Shown here: piece after piece, positions 57,633 through 64,000 of the stretch
Layout of the letters: the number at the start of each line of letters is the position of its first letter
Position numbering within the stretch: the first letter of the stretch is position 1
From: Methylobacterium sp. Leaf108
Lineage (GTDB): Bacteria > Pseudomonadota > Alphaproteobacteria > Rhizobiales > Beijerinckiaceae
Direction: 5' to 3'
Length of the DNA stretch: 64,000 nucleotides
Assembly: GCF_001423265.1 (NCBI RefSeq)
Contig: NZ_LMND01000005.1
Span: forward strand, 55,218 to 119,217
Translations under genes and position numbers: made by a program
Notes under the pieces: generated by a model
Seen by the model: the letters and a program-made list of their open reading frames with translations, nothing else
Told to the model about the DNA's origin: nothing
Databases searched by the model: none

Positions 57633-59090
57633 TCAGTCGGGGTCGTCGGCGGGTTCGGGGCCGTCGAGGTCGCCGATGCCGTAGCGGCGCAGCTTGGCGT
57701 AGAGCCCCTGGCGGCTCAGGCCCAGCATCTCGGCGGCCGAGGCGCGGTTGTCGCGGGTGATGCGCAGCGCCGCCTCGATGCACAGGCGCTCGATCAGGTC
57801 GGTCGATTCGCGCACCAGGTTCTTCATGGTCACGCGGCCGACGAGCTCGGTCATCTGCTCGACCGAGCGCGGCAGGTCGCGCCCGGTCAGGGCGGGGGCG
57901 GCCGCCCGGCGCGGCGTCCCCCGGATCGTGAAGCCGAGGCAGGGATGGCCGCCGCCGGCCACCGACACCGCCGCAATCTCCACGTCCTCCACCGAGCCGT
58001 AGGTGCCGCGGATGCTGGTGGCGAAATGACGAACCGACCCGTGCAGGCCCAGGGTGGCGAACAGGGTCGCGGCCTCGGTCTCCTCGCGCCCGAGCCAGCG
58101 GTCGAACAGCTCGCCGCGCACCTGCTCCTCGGTGGCGAGTTGCACGAGGTCGAGGAAAGCGGCGTTGGCGGCCAGGATGCGCCGGCCCGGATCGGTGACG
58201 ACGAAGCCCTCGGGCAGGTTCTGGATCACGTCGAGGGTGCCGGTACCGGCGCGGCCGGGCGCCGCTTCCCCGGCTTCGGGCCCGTCGACGGAGAGGCGCA
58301 GCAGCGCGCTGACGGCGTTCTCCTGCCGGAACAGCGAGGCGGAGAGGCGCGTCTCGCCGCGGCCGTTCCCGAGGCGCACGAGGAGGTCGTCGGCCTGGCC
58401 GGACACCCGCAGGCCCGCGAACAGCGATTCGAGCTCGCGGGCGCTGGCGGAGTCGAACAACTCGATCACGTCCTGGCCCAGCACCCGCTTCTCGGGCTTG
58501 CCGAGCAGGCGCGCGGCGGCGGGGTTGACCTCGGTGACGCGCCGGGTGGCGGCATCCACCACGAGCACAGGCTCGCCGGCGAGCTGGAACAGGAGGCGGT
58601 AGCGGGTCTCGGCCCCGCGCATGCGCAGGTAGTCGCGCTCGAGGGCCTGCTGCGTCTCGGCGAGCTTGCGCTGGAGGGCGGCCATGGCCCGCAGGTTGCG
58701 GCCGATCACGATCACCGGACCGTCCGCCTCCAGGCGCATGGCCGAATAGCGGATCGGGAGGTCGATCCCGGTGGCCGAGGGGTGGTTCACCTGGCGCCAG
58801 CGCGTCACGGCACCGGGGGCGGCATCCTTGAGCAGGGCCGCGATCTTGGGGCGGCTCTCCACCGTCACGGTGTCGACCCACAGCCGGCCGAGCCACGACT
58901 CACAGCCCTCGCCGGCGAGATCGGAACTGCCGAAGGCCGCATCGCGGATCACGCCCTCCCGGTCGATCACCAGGGAGAGGTCCGTCGCGGCCGCGACGAG
59001 CAGCCCGGCCGCCTGCGCATCCAGGGGGCCGAGGGTTTGATGAAGGGCCGCGAACGACGAGGTTGCGGCAGGAAGCGCCAGACTGGTCAA
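57633..59090 (-). CDS. ppsR: Photosynthesis gene repressor PpsR/CrtJ
   Basis: A 485-residue transcription repressor of bacteriochlorophyll, carotenoid and light-harvesting genes, active under high oxygen or light. Three PAS domains are seen (N-terminal at about 30-130, PAS1 at about 165-265, PAS2 at about 285-390) with a coiled-coil linker (AALQRKLAETQQALERDYLRMRGAE). The C-terminus is a Fis-type HTH (ERLCIEAALRITRDNRASAAEMLGLSRQGLYAKLRRYGI). The Cys in ERLCIEAAL matches the redox-sensitive one of PpsR/CrtJ. It is 35 bp after ppaA on the same strand, forming a two-gene regulatory operon. Operators for it are on both sides of the pair. Confidence 0.96.
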   Translation of the reverse strand: MTSLALPAATSSFAALHQTLGPLDAQAAGLLVAAATDLSLVIDREGVIRDAAFGSSDLAGEGCESWLGRLWVDTVTVESRPKIAALLKDAAPGAVTRWRQVNHPSATGIDLPIRYSAMRLEADGPVIVIGRNLRAMAALQRKLAETQQALERDYLRMRGAETRYRLLFQLAGEPVLVVDAATRRVTEVNPAAARLLGKPEKRVLGQDVIELFDSASARELESLFAGLRVSGQADDLLVRLGNGRGETRLSASLFRQENAVSALLRLSVDGPEAGEAAPGRAGTGTLDVIQNLPEGFVVTDPGRRILAANAAFLDLVQLATEEQVRGELFDRWLGREETEAATLFATLGLHGSVRHFATSIRGTYGSVEDVEIAAVSVAGGGHPCLGFTIRGTPRRAAAPALTGRDLPRSVEQMTELVGRVTMKNLVRESTDLIERLCIEAALRITRDNRASAAEMLGLSRQGLYAKLRRYGIGDLDGPEPADDPD

Positions 59091-59125
59091 AGATCACCAA
59101 GGTGTGATGCCGTCAGACGGGTCTT

Positions 59126-60016
59126 TCAGCAGGCTCGGGCATGCAGATCAAGCAAACGCTCGGCGATGGCAATGGCGTCACGCGCATCGCTCGCGGTCGC
59201 ATCGGCTCCGACTCGGACGAGATGGCCGGGGTTATCCACGAAGATCGGACCGCCGACCATGATGTGCAGGTCGGGGTTGCGTGAGGTTTGCCGAAGCTCG
59301 CTCACCGTCTCGGCCAGGACCGGCAGCAGCGTCTCGCTGCCGAGCGAGAGGCCGACGATGTCGAACCACTCCCGGCGCACCCGCCGCAGCGCGTCGGGGC
59401 CGTCGGCCTGCGTCAGGCAGGTCACGTCCCAGCCGGCATCGTGGAAGAAGCGTTCGAGCAGGCTGAGGCCGAAGCAATGGGTCTCGCCGGGGCAGGTCGC
59501 CAGCAGGACGCTGCGTCCGCGCGACACCCGGACCGGCTCGTCGAACCGGAGGCGCAGGTCGTGGGTGATCCGCTGCAGCCGGCCCATCGCGATGGTGAGC
59601 TCGGTGAAATCGCACAGGTCCTCCTCCCAGAGAACCCCGAGATGCCGCGCCGTCGGAGCCAGCAGGTCGAGCAGCAGACTTTCCAGGGAGAGGCCCGCCG
59701 CCATCATGCCGGCGACCCGCGGCTCGGCGTCGTCGCGGCCTGGCGCCAGCATCAGGTCGGCGAAGGACGCGATCTCCTCCGGCGTCGGCGTCGCGCGGCG
59801 GGCCGGCTCCGGGAAGGGGTCGTCGCGCAGGGCCAGCATCATACGTGGAATGATCTCGGCCTCCACGATCCTGGCGAGGTCGCCGTGCCAAAGGGTGGGG
59901 GTAGCGACACGCAGGAGTTCGGACAGGGCGTCCGCCTCGCCCGATCCCGGAAGATCGCAGCCGTTCGCGCCGTCGTGAAAGGAATACTGGTCCCGATGCT
60001 GCCTCAAGTCGTCCAT
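59126..60016 (-). CDS. ppaA: B12-binding antirepressor AerR/PpaA
   Basis: A 296-residue protein of the AerR/PpaA family, which binds cobalamin and relieves or modulates PpsR repression. The N-terminal ~150 residues form a helical part (e.g. LSLESLLLDLLAPTARHLGVLWEEDLCDFTELTIAMGRLQ); the C-terminal ~130 form a B12-binding Rossmann-like domain (RSVLLATCPGETHCFGLSLLERFFHDAGWDV ... LHIMVGGPIFVDN). A GGGAGG ribosome site precedes the ATG. Its place next to ppsR and divergent from bchF is typical. Two internal Cys (CPGETHC) are notable. Confidence 0.95.
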   Translation of the reverse strand: MDDLRQHRDQYSFHDGANGCDLPGSGEADALSELLRVATPTLWHGDLARIVEAEIIPRMMLALRDDPFPEPARRATPTPEEIASFADLMLAPGRDDAEPRVAGMMAAGLSLESLLLDLLAPTARHLGVLWEEDLCDFTELTIAMGRLQRITHDLRLRFDEPVRVSRGRSVLLATCPGETHCFGLSLLERFFHDAGWDVTCLTQADGPDALRRVRREWFDIVGLSLGSETLLPVLAETVSELRQTSRNPDLHIMVGGPIFVDNPGHLVRVGADATASDARDAIAIAERLLDLHARAC

Positions 60017-60239
60017 TGGTCCCTCCCAATGTTGATGACGGCTTCTTGTTGACCTCGATCTTGCGTGTCGAGCGCGACGTCTTGTGACGCCCTTGAAATA
60101 TCATCGACCGTCGTATCGGATGATGGTGTCCGGGCACGAGCGCCCCGGAAAACCCGTGGCGTTCAGGTTCCCGACGAGCGACGATACGCCTCCCCGAGGT
60201 TTTGGCAACGCACGAGTTGTAACCCGGCTCGCACGCGGA

Positions 60240-60267
60240 TGTCCAGTGAGATTGACGTAAAGCCAGC

Positions 60268-60273
<6 letters not shown>
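60240..60273 (+). promoter_or_regulatory. PpsR-type operators upstream of bchF
   Basis: TGTCCAGTGAGATTGACG (60240-60257) is TGT-N12-ACG, and CGTAAAGCCAGCTTGACA (60256-60273) is CGT-N12-ACA; each deviates by one base from TGT-N12-ACA. They overlap by two bases, unlike the 7-bp spaced pair at 57435, so perhaps only one is used. The second ends in the -35 hexamer TTGACA of the bchF promoter, which fits repression. Confidence 0.65.
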
Positions 60274-62144
<1,871 letters not shown>

Positions 62145-62148
62145 GACC

Positions 62149-63750
62149 ATGCAGCTCACCGTCTGGACCTACGAGGGACCGCCCCACATCGGCGCCATGC
62201 GCGTGGCCACCGCCATGCGCGGCCTGCACTACGTGCTGCACGCCCCCCAGGGCGACACCTATGCCGACCTGCTCTTCACGATGATCGAGCGGCGCGATGC
62301 CCGCCCGCCGGTCACCTACACCACCTTCCAGGCCCGCGACCTCGGCTCGGACACCGCCGCGATCTTCAAGGACGCGGTGGCCGCCGCCTACGAGCGCTTC
62401 AAGCCCGAGGCGATGATCGTCGGCGCCTCCTGCACCGCCGAGCTCATCCAGGACGATCCGGGCGGGTTGGCCAAGGCCCTGGCCCTGCCGATCCCGGTGA
62501 TCCCGCTGGACCTGCCGGCCTATCAGAAGAAAGAGAACTGGGGCGCCTCGGAGACCTTCTACCGTCTGGTGCGGGCGCTGTCTGGACCGCCGCCCGCCGC
62601 CGGGACCGCACGCGCGAGCGCAGACGGTCGGCGCCCCCTTTGTAACATCCTCGGCCCCACCGCCCTGGGCTTCCGCCACCGCGACGACCTCATCGAGATC
62701 AGGAGCCTGCTCGACCGGCTCGGCATCGACGTCAACGTGGTGGCCCCGATGGGCGCCAGCCCGTCCGACCTCGGGCGCCTCGGGGCGGCCGACTTCAACG
62801 TCGTGCTCTACCCCGAGGTGGCCAGGGTCGCCGCGCAATACCTCCAGAAGACCTTCGGCCAGCCGATGGTCGAGACGGTGCCGATCGGCGTCGCGGCCAC
62901 CATCCGCTTCGTCGAGGAGATCGCCGCGCTCACGGGGATCGATCCCTCGCCGGTGCTGGCCGGCGCGCCCTCGCGCCTGCCCTGGTACTCGCGCTCGGTC
63001 GATTCGACCTACCTCACCGGCAAGCGCGTCTTCATCTTCGGCGACGCCACCCATGCGGTGGCGATGGCGCGGGTGGCGGCCACGGAGCTCGGCTTCAGGG
63101 TCGTGGGGCTCGGCACCTATGCCCGCGAGTTCGCCCGCGAGGTCCGGGCCGAGGCCGAGGTCCACGGCATCGAGGCGACGATCACCGACGACTACCTCGA
63201 CGTGGAGGCCGCCATCCAGGCGGCCCAGCCCGAGATGGTGCTCGGAACCCAGATGGAGCGCCACATCGCCAAGCGCCTGGGACTGCCCTGCGCCGTGATC
63301 TCGGCCCCGATCCACGTGCAGGATTTCCCCGCCCGGCATTCGCCGCAGATGGGCTTCGAGGGCGCCAACGTCCTGTTCGACACCCTCGTCCACCCCCTGA
63401 TGATGGGACTGGAAGAGCACCTGCTCGGGATGTTCCGCGAGGATCCCGAGTTCCACGACGGCGCGGCCCCCTCGCACCACACCCGCCACGGCGGGCCGAG
63501 CCCCGCACCGGTCCCCGAGGCGGCCCAGGCCGCCCTCGCCCAACCCGCGCCGCCACCATCCCAACCGACCGCCAAGGACACCGTCGTCGTCTCCCTGTGG
63601 GACGCCGCCGCCGAGAAGGAACTGAAGAAGATCCCGTTCTTCGTGCGGGGCAAGGCCCGCGCGAACACCGAGCGTTTCGCCCGCGAGCAGGCGCTCCCCC
63701 TCATCACCGTCGAGACGTTGTACGATGCAAAAGCGCATTTCGGTCGCTGA
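62149..63750 (+). CDS. bchB: Light-independent protochlorophyllide reductase subunit B
   Basis: A 533-residue partner of BchN. The unusual fourth cluster ligand Asp36 is in place ([12 protein letters not shown]), and Cys95 lies in [33 protein letters not shown] and [39 protein letters not shown] are family signatures. A Pro/Ala-rich linker (about 440-475) leads to the C-terminal domain ([20 protein letters not shown]). The ATG at 62149 was chosen. The gene overlaps the start of bchH by 26 bases. Confidence 0.97.
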   Translation: MQLTVWTYEGPPHIGAMRVATAMRGLHYVLHAPQGDTYADLLFTMIERRDARPPVTYTTFQARDLGSDTAAIFKDAVAAAYERFKPEAMIVGASCTAELIQDDPGGLAKALALPIPVIPLDLPAYQKKENWGASETFYRLVRALSGPPPAAGTARASADGRRPLCNILGPTALGFRHRDDLIEIRSLLDRLGIDVNVVAPMGASPSDLGRLGAADFNVVLYPEVARVAAQYLQKTFGQPMVETVPIGVAATIRFVEEIAALTGIDPSPVLAGAPSRLPWYSRSVDSTYLTGKRVFIFGDATHAVAMARVAATELGFRVVGLGTYAREFAREVRAEAEVHGIEATITDDYLDVEAAIQAAQPEMVLGTQMERHIAKRLGLPCAVISAPIHVQDFPARHSPQMGFEGANVLFDTLVHPLMMGLEEHLLGMFREDPEFHDGAAPSHHTRHGGPSPAPVPEAAQAALAQPAPPPSQPTAKDTVVVSLWDAAAEKELKKIPFFVRGKARANTERFAREQALPLITVETLYDAKAHFGR

Positions 63751-64000
63751 GCCCACTCCGGTGCGCATCGTCATCGTGACGATGGACACCCACCTCGCGA
63801 GCGCCGTCGACCGGGCGCGCCGCGACCTGCAGCGCGACATCCCCGGCCTCACCCTGGTCCTGCACGCGGCCACCGAGTTCGGGGACCATCCCGAAAAGCT
63901 GGCACGCTGCCGCGCCGACATCGCCGCGGGCGACATCGTGATCTGCGCGATGCTGTTCATGGAGGATCACTTCCAGCCGATCATCGCCGACCTGCGCGCC
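63725..64000 (+). CDS. bchH: Magnesium chelatase large subunit BchH, N-terminal part (cut by the window end)
   Basis: The first 92 codons of the porphyrin-binding Mg-chelatase subunit, which inserts Mg2+ into protoporphyrin IX with BchI and BchD. After a short leader, [30 protein letters not shown] and [29 protein letters not shown] match the BchH N-terminus. The ATG at 63725 is inside bchB, so translation is coupled. The gene is incomplete because the window ends. Confidence 0.95.
   Translation, partial: MQKRISVAEPTPVRIVIVTMDTHLASAVDRARRDLQRDIPGLTLVLHAATEFGDHPEKLARCRADIAAGDIVICAMLFMEDHFQPIIADLRA

Overview
The window looks like a chromosomal segment of an aerobic anoxygenic phototrophic alphaproteobacterium of the Rhizobiales, most likely a Methylobacterium or Methylorubrum relative. 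The grounds are very high G+C, a bacteriochlorophyll gene cluster (bchF-bchN-bchB-bchH) beside the regulators ppaA/aerR and ppsR, an alphaproteobacterial F1-only atp operon (HAGDC), the CCA-transferase/DUF6111/Nudix/DUF1285 cluster, and a formyl-CoA transferase. The genus is an inference from gene content, not from a database search. No CRISPR array, prophage or insertion sequence was seen.

Layout. 1-3.6 kb: the translation/transcription block, with the tuf 3' end, tRNA-Trp, secE, nusG, rplK, rplA, a strong terminator, then tRNA-Arg(CCG) and tRNA-Gly(TCC). 3.7-19.4 kb: mixed metabolic genes: M29 aminopeptidase, DUF2218, a GlcD-type FAD dehydrogenase, an FAH-family hydrolase, a Nudix protein, tRNA-Gly(GCC), CBS and HPP-CBS proteins, formyl-CoA transferase, a PAS protein, OsmC, NTF2-like, an esterase, small proteins, adenine deaminase and a secreted Cys-rich protein. 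19.4-22.0 kb: a NitT/TauT-type ABC importer. 22.3-23.6 kb: DUF3597 and a DsbA-like thiol protein. 23.9-29.4 kb: atpH-atpA-atpG-atpD-[small membrane protein]-atpC. 29.4-32.3 kb: an overlapping minus-strand cluster (DUF1285, CoA pyrophosphatase, DUF6111, CCA transferase). 32.6-34.3 kb: an AraC HTH fragment facing a complete AraC regulator. 34.6-41.6 kb: a MoxR/DUF58/BatA-DUF4159/gatase-like cluster. 41.6-47.0 kb: GNAT, a YejB-like permease and two tandem YejA-like binding proteins. 47.1-52.1 kb: ubiB, ubiE, mutM and a diguanylate cyclase. 52.2-64.0 kb: a triheme cytochrome c and the photosynthesis cluster.

How the genes fit together. The right end is a redox/light-controlled unit. PpsR (repressor) and PpaA/AerR (B12-binding antirepressor) lie between two bacteriochlorophyll transcription units, and both units carry TGT-N12-ACA-type PpsR operators in front of them. 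To the left is a PucC-like protein, bchP, tspO and a small membrane protein. To the right is bchFNBH, where one operator overlaps a good -35/-10 promoter. BchN and BchB make up the catalytic part of dark protochlorophyllide reductase, BchH starts Mg-chelation, BchF hydrates the 3-vinyl group and BchP reduces the geranylgeranyl tail. TspO, a porphyrin-linked protein, is probably co-transcribed with bchP.

The most unusual items are an uncharacterised two-helix membrane protein between atpD and atpC followed by a perfect 11-bp hairpin; tandem PpsR operators 7 bp apart; a Yej-type importer set with two binding proteins but no yejE or yejF; an 11-bp TGGTATRCCAG motif in two separate intergenic regions around the frc region; a dispersed C/G-rich palindrome; and an in-frame TGA at the first codon of the tuf fragment.
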